Origin: Corynebacterium minutissimum
GTDB taxonomy: Bacteria; Actinomycetota; Actinomycetes; Mycobacteriales; Mycobacteriaceae
Assembly: GCF_000988205.1 (NCBI RefSeq)
Contig: NZ_LAYQ01000027.1
Coordinates: 1-32,288 of the forward strand
DNA: 32,288 bases
Reading direction: 5' to 3'
How positions within the stretch are numbered: position 1 is the stretch's first letter; each line of letters begins with the position of its first letter. A program made the translations under genes and the position numbers. The notes under the pieces are model-generated. The model was not told where the DNA came from, made no database searches, and worked only from the letters and a program-made list of their open reading frames with translations. Shown piece after piece: positions 24,192 to 32,095 of this stretch.

Positions 24192-24198
24192 AGACGGC

Positions 24199-25473
24199 AT
24201 GCGCATTCTCGTTATTGGCTCGGGCGGCCGCGAACACGCCCTGCTCACCGGCCTGAAAGCTGACCCTTCTGTTACCGATCTGCACATTGCCCCCGGTTCC
24301 CCGGCGCATAGGATGCAGGCCACCATCCACCCGGAGTATTCCCAGGTGGACGATCCTGCACGTATGACGGAGCTGGCAGTGGACATCGCAGCGGACCTCG
24401 TCGTCATTGGACCGGAGGTGCCGCTGGTGAAAGGCGTGGCGGATGCACTGCGTGAGCGCGGCATCGCGGTCTTCGGGCCGTCGGCAAGCGCGGCACAGAT
24501 CGAAGGTTCCAAGGCCTTTGCTAAGGACGTGATGGCGGCCGCCGGCGTGCGCACCGCCCGCGCGGAGCAGCTCGCCCCCGGCACCAGCGATGAGGACATC
24601 GAGGCCGCCCTCGATCGTTTCGGCCCGCACTTCGTGGTTAAGGACGACGGCTTGGCCGGCGGCAAGGGCGTCGTGGTGACCGAGTCCCGCGACGCGGCCC
24701 GCGCGCACGTTGATGCGGTTCACGCCGTGGGCAACCCGGTGCTGCTCGAGTCCTTCCTCGACGGCCCGGAGGTCTCCCTGTTCTGCTTGGTGGACGGCGA
24801 GACCGTCGTCCCGCTGCTCCCAGCGCAGGACCACAAGCGCGCCTACGACAACGATGAGGGCCCCAACACCGGCGGCATGGGCGCCTACACCCCGCTGCCG
24901 TGGCTGCCTGCCGACGGCGTCCAGTGCATCGTCGACGAAGTCTGCGTCCCCGTGGCCAAGGAAATGGTCAAGCGCGGCACCCCGTACTCTGGCTTGCTGT
25001 ACGCCGGCCTGGCATGGGGCAAGGAAGGCCCGGCCGTCGTCGAATTCAATTGCCGCTTCGGTGACCCGGAAACGCAGGCGGTGCTCGCTTTGCTGAAGTC
25101 TCCGCTGGGTGAGGTTTTGAGTGCCACCGCTACCGGACAGCTAGCGGAGCTGGCGCCGCTGGAGTGGGAAGAGGGCTACGCAGTTACCGTGGTGCTGGCC
25201 GCAGAGGGCTACCCGACTTCCCCACGCAAGGGTGATCCGATCACCTCGCCGGATCTGGATGACCCGACCCGGATCCTCCATGCCGGCACCACTACGGGTG
25301 AGGGCGGCTACGTTTCGAGCGGTGGTCGCGTCCTCAACGTCCTCGGTCGCGGCGCCACCCTCGCCGATGCCCGTGCTGCCGCCTACGAGATTCTCGGCGG
25401 CATCGAACTGGAGGGCAGCTTCTTCCGCACGGACACTGCACTGCCGGCGGAGAAGGGGCAGATTAGCATCTAA
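24199..25473 (+). CDS. purD: Phosphoribosylamine-glycine ligase (GAR synthetase)
   Basis: Catalyses the second step of de novo purine synthesis, joining glycine to phosphoribosylamine with ATP. The N-terminal [15 protein letters not shown] is diagnostic. The ATP-grasp domain shows [15 protein letters not shown], and the later [20 protein letters not shown] and [12 protein letters not shown] blocks carry substrate and metal ligands. At 424 residues it is full length for a monofunctional enzyme. ATG 24199 is preceded by TAAGAT 7 bases upstream and no Shine-Dalgarno, hence leaderless. purB follows after 48 bases. Confidence 0.96.
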   Translation: MRILVIGSGGREHALLTGLKADPSVTDLHIAPGSPAHRMQATIHPEYSQVDDPARMTELAVDIAADLVVIGPEVPLVKGVADALRERGIAVFGPSASAAQIEGSKAFAKDVMAAAGVRTARAEQLAPGTSDEDIEAALDRFGPHFVVKDDGLAGGKGVVVTESRDAARAHVDAVHAVGNPVLLESFLDGPEVSLFCLVDGETVVPLLPAQDHKRAYDNDEGPNTGGMGAYTPLPWLPADGVQCIVDEVCVPVAKEMVKRGTPYSGLLYAGLAWGKEGPAVVEFNCRFGDPETQAVLALLKSPLGEVLSATATGQLAELAPLEWEEGYAVTVVLAAEGYPTSPRKGDPITSPDLDDPTRILHAGTTTGEGGYVSSGGRVLNVLGRGATLADARAAAYEILGGIELEGSFFRTDTALPAEKGQISI

Positions 25474-25508
25474 TCCCCTGATAATGCCTCCTTTGGGGTG
25501 CGGCGTGG

Positions 25509-25514
25509 AATAAT
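25509..25514 (+). promoter_or_regulatory. Candidate -10 box for leaderless purB transcript
   Basis: AATAAT is a 5/6 match to TATAAT and ends 7 bases before the GTG at 25522. This argues for that GTG over the ATG at 25513, which lies inside the box. Confidence 0.45.
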
Positions 25515-25521
25515 GAGCGAC

Positions 25522-26952
25522 GTGGCTGAAAAGAAGAACATTTCCAACGTCCTGTCCGCTCGATACGCCTCCCCAGAGATGGCTGAAATCTGGTCCCCGG
25601 AACACAAGATTATTCTGGAGCGCCAGCTGTGGATTGCGGTGATGACGGCGCAGAAGGATCTTGGCGTCGACATCCCTGCCTCGGCTATCGTCGCTTACGA
25701 GGCGCAGGTTGAGAACGTCAACCTCGCCTCCATCGCGGAGCGTGAGCGCGTTACGCGCCACGACGTCAAGGCGCGCATCGAGGAGTTCAACGCCCTAGCC
25801 GGCTGCGAGCACATCCACAAGGGCATGACCTCGCGTGACCTGACGGAGAACGTGGAGCAGCTGCAGATTCTGCGTTCTTTGGAGCTAACCCGCGATAAGG
25901 CCATCGCGGTGGTTTCGCGCATCGGTGAGCGTGCCGCGCAGTACCAAACGCTGGTGATGGCGGGCCGCTCCCACAACGTCGCTGCCCAGGCCACGACCCT
26001 GGGCAAGCGTTTCGCCTCCGCTGCCGACGAGCTCCTGCTGGGCATCGAGCGCGTGGAATCGCTGCTGAGCCGCTATCCGCTGCGCGGCATCAAGGGCCCG
26101 ATGGGCACCTCGCAGGACATGCTCGACCTCATGGGCGGCTCCGAAGACAAGCTCGCCGCGTTGGAGACCCGCATTGCGGATCACCTGGGCTTCTCCCGCG
26201 TGTTCAATTCGGTGGGTCAGGTTTACCCGCGCTCCCTCGATTTCGATGCCGTGTCGGCGCTCGTTGAGCTCGGCGCTGGGCCTTCCTCGCTGGCCACGAC
26301 CATTCGCCTGATGGCCGGCAACGAGACCGTGACCGAAGGTTTCAAGGAAGGCCAGGTCGGCTCCTCAGCCATGCCGCACAAGATGAATGCCCGCTCCTGC
26401 GAGCGTGTGGGCGGCTTCCAGGTCATTCTGCGCGGTTACCTGACGATGGTGGCGGATCTGTCCGGCCAGCAGTGGAACGAGGGTGACGTGTTCTGTTCGG
26501 TGGTACGCCGCGTGGCGCTGCCCGACGCCTTCTTCGCTATCGACGGCATGTTTGAAACCTTCCTCACCGTGCTCGACGAGTTCGGCGCTTTCCCGGCCAT
26601 GATTGACCGCGAGCTGGAGCGCTACCTGCCGTTCCTCGCCACCACCCGCATCCTCATGGCGGCGGTGCGCGCGGGCGTAGGCCGCGAGACCGCGCACGAG
26701 GTCATCAAGGAAAATGCTGTCGCCGTGGCGCTCAACATGCGTGAGAATGGCGGGGAGCAGGATCTGATTGAGCGCCTGGCTGCCGACGAGCGCCTGCCGC
26801 TCGATGCCGCCGCCCTCGAGGCCGCGCTGTCGGACAAGCACGCTTTCATCGGCGCTGCCGAATCGCAGGTGAGCCAGATTCTGGGCCGCATCAAGGCGAT
26901 TGCTGATCAGCACCCGCAGGCCGCCGCCTACACCCCGGGCGAAATCCTCTAG
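25522..26952 (+). CDS. purB: Adenylosuccinate lyase
   Basis: Fumarase-superfamily enzyme acting twice in purine synthesis, removing fumarate from SAICAR and from adenylosuccinate. The signature SSAMPHKMNA with the catalytic flexible-loop serine, the GMTSRDL block with conserved Thr/Ser, and the catalytic-histidine region AGRSHNVAAQ are present in order. The GTG at 25522 gives 476 residues beginning MAEKKNISNVLSARYA. ATG 25513 or 25498 would add 3 or 8 residues, but a -10 box sits 7 bases before the GTG and no ribosome site serves the ATGs. The gene lies between purD and purC but ends at a gap with large palindromes rather than running on into purC. Confidence 0.95.
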   Translation: MAEKKNISNVLSARYASPEMAEIWSPEHKIILERQLWIAVMTAQKDLGVDIPASAIVAYEAQVENVNLASIAERERVTRHDVKARIEEFNALAGCEHIHKGMTSRDLTENVEQLQILRSLELTRDKAIAVVSRIGERAAQYQTLVMAGRSHNVAAQATTLGKRFASAADELLLGIERVESLLSRYPLRGIKGPMGTSQDMLDLMGGSEDKLAALETRIADHLGFSRVFNSVGQVYPRSLDFDAVSALVELGAGPSSLATTIRLMAGNETVTEGFKEGQVGSSAMPHKMNARSCERVGGFQVILRGYLTMVADLSGQQWNEGDVFCSVVRRVALPDAFFAIDGMFETFLTVLDEFGAFPAMIDRELERYLPFLATTRILMAAVRAGVGRETAHEVIKENAVAVALNMRENGGEQDLIERLAADERLPLDAAALEAALSDKHAFIGAAESQVSQILGRIKAIADQHPQAAAYTPGEIL

Positions 26953-26963
26953 TTTCACCCTTG

Positions 26964-27034
26964 GCGGTACGTTTTCGCAGACAAGCCCTCTCAACGACGA
27001 GTTTTCGGGACGCTATTTTTCGAAAACGTACCGC
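26964..27034. repeat. Perfect 14-bp inverted repeat after purB
   Basis: GCGGTACGTTTTCG (26964-26977) is matched exactly in reverse complement by CGAAAACGTACCGC (27021-27034), with a 43-base middle that itself contains GTTTTCG at 27001. No T tract follows on either strand. It is the left member of a pair of palindromes. Confidence 0.75.
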
Positions 27035-27054
27035 GCTGGCCCGGTCCACGTACG

Positions 27055-27108
27055 TTTCGATCAAATAAGGCCCCAGAACTTCAATTTTCTGGCCCCTATT
27101 TGATCGAA
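27055..27108. repeat. Second long imperfect palindrome after purB
   Basis: TTTCGATCAAATA and TATTTGATCGAAA form a perfect 13-bp outer stem; inside it AGGCC and CCCC make a small internal loop and CCAGAA pairs with TTCTGG around a short loop. The left arm is preceded by ACGTACG, echoing the GTACGTTTTCG of the first palindrome. It lacks a T tail, so a transposon-like or extragenic repeat is as likely as a terminator for the convergent genes. Confidence 0.7.
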
Positions 27109-27150
27109 ATGACCTTCCTCCCACGGCCACGGGCAACCCTGCACTAGCTC

Positions 27151-27957
27151 TTAGGCTATCCCGGGGATGCGCAGCACCGGCAGCTCGAAGCCGCCGAGGG
27201 ATTTGCCGTTGGTAGCAAGGTAGCCGCCGATCATCAGAGCGGTGAGCACCGCCATGATGCCGAGAACCGTAGCACCCGTGGACGAGGTTTGCTGCTGCGT
27301 CGTCTTGCCCGGGATGGGTAGCTCTGGCACCGGCTGGATGCCCTCCTGCGCACCGCGGCTGCGCAGCTCTTCCACGCACTCGGCAAAGGACTGCACCTGC
27401 GCTGCGTTGAAGGCATCGACGGCCTCTTTTTCCTGCGCCTGGTTTTCTGCCAGAGCGGCGCGCAGCTTAGGGCTGAAATCGCTACCCGTCGACAACAACG
27501 GTGCCGGTCCCTTCTCAGTCCGGGACTTCGCCGCATTGATGGAGTATTCGGCATCCCCCGGCAACAGCACCGATTCATCCTCCACCAGGTCCTCCGGGGC
27601 GGACGCGCCGACCATGATGATGACCATATCCGCGCCCGTGTAGCCGGCCTTGCCCAGCGCGGCCACCGTCGCCGCGTAGCCCGGAGCCTTGCTGATATCG
27701 CGCGAGGTGTACGCGGAGAAGTCCAGCTTCGGGAACTGCGCTTGAATCTTCTCCGAGGTCGCGCGGATGGTGTTGATGTAGCCCGCCCGGACATCGCGGG
27801 CTAGTGCGCGATCCGTGGCCGACGCCGACATCGTGCACAGCCACTGTCCGTGGGCGGACTCGCGCACGGAGATGTCGGCTGCGTGCGCAGCGGGCACAGA
27901 CAGGGCGGCGCCCACCAGCGCAGCGGAGGTCAAAAGGGAGGTCAGGCGAGAGTGCAC
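27151..27957 (-). CDS. Secreted protein with C-terminal membrane anchor, unknown family
   Basis: A 268-residue protein I do not recognise. The start is GTG 27957, with GAGGAG 8 bases upstream; the frame could be opened further to 28023, but that would cross the purC promoter. It has a clear signal peptide, RLTSLLTSAALVGAALSVPAAHA-A, with cleavage near residue 27. The exported part holds two cysteines (WLCTMS and FAECVEE), which could form one disulfide, and an Ala/Glu-rich helical stretch before the second. A Pro/Thr/Gln-rich linker then leads to one hydrophobic segment (TVLGIMAVLTALMIGGYLA) and a short tail, so the domain is probably held outside the membrane. Divergent from purC, with 64 bases between starts. 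Confidence 0.75.
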   Translation of the reverse strand: MHSRLTSLLTSAALVGAALSVPAAHAADISVRESAHGQWLCTMSASATDRALARDVRAGYINTIRATSEKIQAQFPKLDFSAYTSRDISKAPGYAATVAALGKAGYTGADMVIIMVGASAPEDLVEDESVLLPGDAEYSINAAKSRTEKGPAPLLSTGSDFSPKLRAALAENQAQEKEAVDAFNAAQVQSFAECVEELRSRGAQEGIQPVPELPIPGKTTQQQTSSTGATVLGIMAVLTALMIGGYLATNGKSLGGFELPVLRIPGIA

Positions 27958-27996
27958 GGGCTTAGCTCCTCGGGATTGGGACGTATCTTGAAGCAG

Positions 27997-28014
27997 TCTA
28001 GACGGGTCTAGAAT
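27997..28014 (+). promoter_or_regulatory. purC -10 box overlapped by a perfect 16-bp palindrome
   Basis: TCTAGAC-GG-GTCTAGA (27997-28012) is a perfect 7-bp dyad. TAGAAT (28009-28014), the -10, shares its right arm and ends exactly 7 bases before the purC ATG at 28022, so purC mRNA is probably leaderless. A protein bound to the dyad would occlude the promoter. I cannot name a regulator with this site. Confidence 0.6.
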
Positions 28015-28021
28015 GTATGTC

Positions 28022-28879
28022 ATGCGTCCAGAACTTTCTTCCTATGCCCACATCGCCTCCGGCAAGGTGCGCGATATTTATGACATCGACGACAACACCC
28101 TGCTCATGGTGGTCTCCGACCGCATTTCCGCCTATGACCACGCTCTCGAGCCGGCCATCCCCGACAAGGGCCGCGTGCTCACAGCTACCTCGAAGTTCTT
28201 CTTCGACGTCATTGACTTCCCTAACCACCTCGCCGGCCCGCTCGATGATGAGCGCATTCCTGAAGAGGTCCTCGGCCGCGCCATGGTGGTGCAGAAGCTC
28301 GATATGCTGCCTTTCGAGTGCGTCGCCCGCGGTTACCTCACCGGCTCCGGGCTGAAGGAATACAAGGCATCCGGCAGCGTGTGCGGCGTCGAGCTGCCGG
28401 AGGGGCTGACCGAGGCCTCCCGCCTGCCCGAGCCCATTTTCACCCCGGCTACTAAGGCGGAGCAGGGCGACCACGATGAGAACGTTTCCTTCGACGTCGT
28501 TGTGGACAAGCTCGGCCGCGAGCCCGCCGAAGAGCTGCGCGAGGCCACCCTGCGCATCTATGCCACGGCCGCCGCGCTGGCGGAGGAGAAGGGCATTATT
28601 TTGGCGGATACGAAGTTCGAGTTTGGCGTCGACAAGCACGGCACTTTGGTCTTAGCCGATGAGGTCCTCACTCCGGACTCCTCGCGCTACTGGCCGGCCG
28701 ATACGTACGAGGAAGGCAAGGTTCAGCCTTCCTTTGATAAGCAGTACGTGCGCGATTGGCTCACCAATTCCGGCTGGGACAAGGAGTCCACGCCGCCGCG
28801 GCTGCCAGACGACGTTGTCCAGGCCACCCGCGCGCGTTATGTTGAGGCCTTTGAGCGCCTGTCCGGAACCACTTTTTAA
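28022..28879 (+). CDS. purC: Phosphoribosylaminoimidazole-succinocarboxamide synthase (SAICAR synthetase)
   Basis: Joins aspartate to CAIR with ATP, the step just before PurB in inosinate synthesis. SGKVRDIYD (nucleotide loop), SDRISAYD, the [12 protein letters not shown] block and ADTKFEFG with [12 protein letters not shown] are family signatures in order. The ATG at 28022 gives 285 residues and follows the -10 by 7 bases; an ATG three codons upstream lies within the promoter spacing and was not used. The stop codon overlaps the AAGGAGG ribosome site of ptrB, so the two genes form an operon. Confidence 0.96.
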   Translation: MRPELSSYAHIASGKVRDIYDIDDNTLLMVVSDRISAYDHALEPAIPDKGRVLTATSKFFFDVIDFPNHLAGPLDDERIPEEVLGRAMVVQKLDMLPFECVARGYLTGSGLKEYKASGSVCGVELPEGLTEASRLPEPIFTPATKAEQGDHDENVSFDVVVDKLGREPAEELREATLRIYATAAALAEEKGIILADTKFEFGVDKHGTLVLADEVLTPDSSRYWPADTYEEGKVQPSFDKQYVRDWLTNSGWDKESTPPRLPDDVVQATRARYVEAFERLSGTTF

Positions 28880-28888
28880 GGAGGCTGA

Positions 28889-30997
28889 ATGAACGCACCG
28901 ATTGCTGCTAAGCGCCCGGTGACGCGTGAGTTTCACGGCCGCAGCTTCGTCGATGACTACGAGTGGCTGCGCGCGAAAGAAGCCCCGGAAACCCGGGAGT
29001 ACCTCGAGGCGGAAAACGCCTACACGAAGGAGCGCACCGCACACCTGGAGACCTTGACGGAGAACATCTTTACCGAGGTTAAGTCCCGTATCAAGCAGAC
29101 GGACATGTCCGTGCCCCAGCGCCGCGGCAAGTACTGGTACTACGGCCGCACCGAGGAGGGCAAGGAGTACGGTTACAGCTGCCGCATTCCGGTGTCGGAA
29201 GGTTCCGATCCGTGGACCCCGCCGACCATCCCGGAGGAAGGCGCTCCCGACGGGGAGCAGGTGCTTCTCGACGTCAACGCGCTCGCCGAAGGCCATGACT
29301 TCTTCGCCCTGGGCGCGTCCTCGGTGAGCGATTCCGGCGACCTGCTGGCCTATTCGGTCGACGTGGCCGGTGATGAGCGTTTTGAGCTCTTCATCAAGGA
29401 CTTGCGTACCGGCGAGCTGTTGGAGGACCGCCTGGAAGGCATCTTCTACGGTGCGACATGGGTTGGGGAGGAGTTCATCTTCTACACCACCGTCGATGAC
29501 GCCTGGCGGCCGGACACCGTGTGGCGCCACCGCGTGGGCACCCCGCAGTCGGAGGATGTCGTGGTCATGCGCGAGGAGGACTCGCGTTTCGGCATCGGCG
29601 TGGGCACGACCCGCAGCGAGAAGTACATCATGATTGTCTCCGGCTCGAAGACGACGAATGAGGCGTGGGTGCTCGAGCAGTCCACCCCAGAGGGCGAGTT
29701 CCGCTGCCTGTGGGAGCGCGAGACCGGCGTGGACTACGACGTCGATCATGCCGTGGTGGGCGGCACCGATTATTGGGTCGTCACCCACAACGCCACGGGT
29801 CCCAACTTTGCCTTGGGGTATTGCGCGGTTGCTGATGAGCTTCCAACCCTGCGCGATCTCACCGTCCTCATGCCGCACGATGACTCCGTGCGCATCGAGG
29901 GTGTGGATTGCTACCGCGACCAGATCGTCGTGGGCTATCGCCGCGGCGGTATCGGCCGTGCGGCGGTGATGGACGTGCGGGAGGGGTGGACGCCCTTAAG
30001 CGAGCTCAACTTCAATGAGGAGCTCTACACCGTTGGCGTGGCCGGTAACCCTGAATGGGACGCGCCGGTGCTGCGCGTGAGCTATACCTCCTTCATCCAG
30101 CCAGCCCAGCTCTTTGATTACCGCGTGGCCACCGGGGAGTACACGCTGCTGAAGGAACAGGAAGTCCCTGGCGGCTATGACAAGGATGAGTACGTGGCCT
30201 ACCGCGTCTGGTCTGAAGCGCTTGACGGGACGAAGGTGCCGGTGTCCATCGTGCACCGCGCGGACCTAGACCGCACGCAGCCGAACCCGACGCTGCTCTA
30301 CGGCTACGGCTCCTATGAGGCAAACATGGACCCGTATTTTTCGGTCTTCCGTTTGTCTCTCATGGACCGCGGCATGATTTTTGCCATGGCGCACGTGCGC
30401 GGTGGTGGGGAGATGGGCCGCAACTGGTATGACGATGGCAAAATGCTAGCGAAGAAGAACACGTTTACTGACTTCATCGCAGTGGCCGATGACCTCATCG
30501 CGCGCCGGGTGACCACGCCTGACACCTTGGTAGCTGAGGGCGGTTCCGCCGGTGGCCTGCTCATGGGCGCGGTGGCGAACATGGCGCCGGATAGGTTCAA
30601 GGCCATCGAGGCCAACGTGCCTTTTGTGGATCCGCTGACCTCGATTCTCATGCCGGAACTGCCGCTCACGGTGGTGGAGTGGGAAGAATGGGGCGACCCG
30701 TACCACGATCCGGTGGTCTACGACTACATGGCCTCCTACTCGCCGTATGAAAACATCGCCCCGCAGAAGTATCCGAATATTCTGGCGTTGACCTCGCTCA
30801 ATGACACCCGCGTGCTCTACGTGGAGCCGGCTAAGTGGGTAGCCAAGCTTCGCGACGTCGCCACCGGCGGCGAGTTCCTCCTCAAGACTGAGATGGCCGC
30901 TGGCCATGGTGGTGTGTCCGGACGCTACGCCAAGTGGCGGCAGTCGGCATTCGAGTACGCGTGGCTGATTAACCAGGCCACGGGAGTTGAGTCTTAG
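28889..30997 (+). CDS. ptrB: Oligopeptidase B (prolyl oligopeptidase family, S9A)
   Basis: Cytosolic serine peptidase of 702 residues that cleaves short peptides, in this subgroup usually after Arg or Lys. An N-terminal segment and a seven-bladed propeller (about 75-420) gate the active site. The catalytic domain has Ser553 in EGGSAGGL, Asp639 in SLNDTRV and His673 in AAGHGG. YGYGSYEANMDPYFS and HVRGGGEMGR-WYDDGK are oligopeptidase B landmarks. A strong AAGGAGG precedes the ATG, overlapping the purC stop. Its place downstream of purC is conserved in C. glutamicum. No signal peptide is present. Confidence 0.95.
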   Translation: MNAPIAAKRPVTREFHGRSFVDDYEWLRAKEAPETREYLEAENAYTKERTAHLETLTENIFTEVKSRIKQTDMSVPQRRGKYWYYGRTEEGKEYGYSCRIPVSEGSDPWTPPTIPEEGAPDGEQVLLDVNALAEGHDFFALGASSVSDSGDLLAYSVDVAGDERFELFIKDLRTGELLEDRLEGIFYGATWVGEEFIFYTTVDDAWRPDTVWRHRVGTPQSEDVVVMREEDSRFGIGVGTTRSEKYIMIVSGSKTTNEAWVLEQSTPEGEFRCLWERETGVDYDVDHAVVGGTDYWVVTHNATGPNFALGYCAVADELPTLRDLTVLMPHDDSVRIEGVDCYRDQIVVGYRRGGIGRAAVMDVREGWTPLSELNFNEELYTVGVAGNPEWDAPVLRVSYTSFIQPAQLFDYRVATGEYTLLKEQEVPGGYDKDEYVAYRVWSEALDGTKVPVSIVHRADLDRTQPNPTLLYGYGSYEANMDPYFSVFRLSLMDRGMIFAMAHVRGGGEMGRNWYDDGKMLAKKNTFTDFIAVADDLIARRVTTPDTLVAEGGSAGGLLMGAVANMAPDRFKAIEANVPFVDPLTSILMPELPLTVVEWEEWGDPYHDPVVYDYMASYSPYENIAPQKYPNILALTSLNDTRVLYVEPAKWVAKLRDVATGGEFLLKTEMAAGHGGVSGRYAKWRQSAFEYAWLINQATGVES

Positions 30998-31100
30998 GCT
31001 CCGCTTGCGCTGTGTGGCTAATTAACCATACGGCGTCCTAAGCCGCCCATGTGGGGGAGTGCGGCATCCCCCTCGGCGCGCGCCGGGGCGGTGGCTGTGC

Positions 31101-31106
31101 GATAAT
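31101..31106 (+). promoter_or_regulatory. Candidate -10 box for leaderless DUF2334 transcript
   Basis: GATAAT (5/6 to TATAAT) ends 7 bases before the ATG at 31114; the bases between are TTTTCTT, with no ribosome site. No -35 is clear. Confidence 0.55.
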
Positions 31107-31113
31107 TTTTCTT

Positions 31114-31797
31114 ATGCATGGCCACCTTCTGGTTTCGATTTCCAGTATCTTCGACGACACCCGAAGGCAGGCCGCTGACCTGCTGGAGAAGTTCGATAAA
31201 GCGGATATCCCGGTGTCTCTGCTCGTGGCGCCGCACATCGACGGCAATTGGCATCTAGCTAAGGATGAGTCGACGCGATCGTGGTTGCGCGAACAAGCGG
31301 AGGCCGGCCGAGTGCTTATCCTCAACGGCTTTGATCAAGCAGTGCAGGGCCGCCGCGCGGAATTCGCGAACCTGGATGCACACGAGGCGCGTCTGCGTCT
31401 CAAGGGGGCGACGCGGCAGATGGCCAAGATCGGCTTTGCGCCGACTATCTTCGCACCCCCGCGCTGGCGCATGTCGGAGGGAACTTTGGAGGTTCTTCCC
31501 GAATTCGACTTCGACATTGCGGCCTCCACCCGCGGCATCCACGACCTGCGCACCGGCGAGCTCCACCAGGCCCGCAACTTGTCATTCGGTGAGGGCTTTG
31601 GTTCGGCCAAGTGGTGGCGCCGCAACATCATTCGCGCCGCAGAGCGTTCCGCGCAGCGCGGCAACACCGTGCGCCTGTCGATTTCCGGTCGCAACCTCGA
31701 TGACCAGAAGGTGATTGCGGACTTCCGCAAAGCAGCCGAGCGCGCTGCCGAAGCGGGCGCTAGGCCCGCTGACTATTCCATCTTTGCACCGCGCTAG
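31114..31797 (+). CDS. DUF2334 (polysaccharide deacetylase-like) protein
   Basis: A 227-residue protein of the DUF2334 family, which shares the NodB deacetylase fold. Family landmarks are LLVSISSIFDDT at the N-terminus, VSLLVAPHIDG, the ANLDAHEARLRL-GA block and the APPRWRMS-GTLEVLP region. The start was placed at 31114, where a -10 lies 7 bases upstream, not at 31051. In related mycobacterial proteins I recall LHGYDQ where this one has LNGFDQ (Asn71), so a likely metal-binding histidine is replaced; deacetylase activity is therefore doubtful. There is no signal peptide. It follows ptrB by 116 bases but seems to have its own promoter. Function unknown. Confidence 0.82.
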   Translation: MHGHLLVSISSIFDDTRRQAADLLEKFDKADIPVSLLVAPHIDGNWHLAKDESTRSWLREQAEAGRVLILNGFDQAVQGRRAEFANLDAHEARLRLKGATRQMAKIGFAPTIFAPPRWRMSEGTLEVLPEFDFDIAASTRGIHDLRTGELHQARNLSFGEGFGSAKWWRRNIIRAAERSAQRGNTVRLSISGRNLDDQKVIADFRKAAERAAEAGARPADYSIFAPR

Positions 31798-31860
31798 CCG
31801 TGCCCGCCCGAATCCCCACGACCCCCGCTTATCTCAAATGTCCGCTGACCTGTATAGCTA

Positions 31861-31876
31861 GGGAGGCGAGCCTCCC
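31861..31876. other. Palindrome GGGAGGC-GA-GCCTCCC
   Basis: A perfect 7-bp dyad directly before the first copy of the repeated 13-mer. As RNA it would fold with six pairs and loop CGAG. It could be the first of a set of hairpins that close the DUF2334 transcript. Confidence 0.5.
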
Positions 31877-31877
31877 A

Positions 31878-31890
31878 GGATCGCCGATGT
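31878..31890 (+). repeat. Direct repeat GGATCGCCGATGT, copy 1, followed by a hairpin
   Basis: Identical to the 13-mer at 31993-32005. It is followed by a GC-rich imperfect hairpin (31891-31920) and TCGTTCTTT. Confidence 0.7.
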
Positions 31891-31992
31891 GCCGGCCACC
31901 CATCATCCGGTTGGCGGGGCTCGTTCTTTAAGGGCTTAAGGTCTTGCCGTGGCTGCCCCTGTTGTATCCGGCGTCGAGTGAAGCGCAACCTG

Positions 31993-32005
31993 GGATCGCC
32001 GATGT
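31993..32005 (+). repeat. Direct repeat GGATCGCCGATGT, copy 2
   Basis: Second exact copy, 115 bases from the first, and again placed immediately before a hairpin that ends in TTCTT. Confidence 0.7.
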
Positions 32006-32006
32006 C

Positions 32007-32039
32007 CCCGTCAGCATGTTTTGTCTGACGGGTTCTTCT
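32007..32039 (+). terminator. Hairpin with TTCTTCT tail after repeat copy 2
   Basis: CCCGTCAG (32007-32014) and CTGACGGG (32025-32032) make a perfect 8-bp stem with a 10-base loop, followed by TTCTTCT. It fits an intrinsic terminator on the plus strand. It lies between the convergent DUF2334 gene and the partial reverse gene. The rest of 31798-32095 shows no credible coding frame. Confidence 0.55.
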
Positions 32040-32095
32040 ATCGGGAGCACCTTTGTCGCAGGTTACCAGCGCTTTTTGTGTTTGGTGGCTGAGTG

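Noticed and set aside
28652..29878. 408-codon open frame antisense to purC and ptrB
   Set aside because: It crosses two genes whose catalytic motifs and ribosome sites are intact; its own product shows no domain or start signal.
30961..31028. Near-identical 15-mers GTGGCTGATTAACCA and GTGGCTAATTAACCA (30961, 31014)
   Set aside because: One lies in the ptrB coding region; a single short pair differing by one base is compatible with chance, and no further structure links them.
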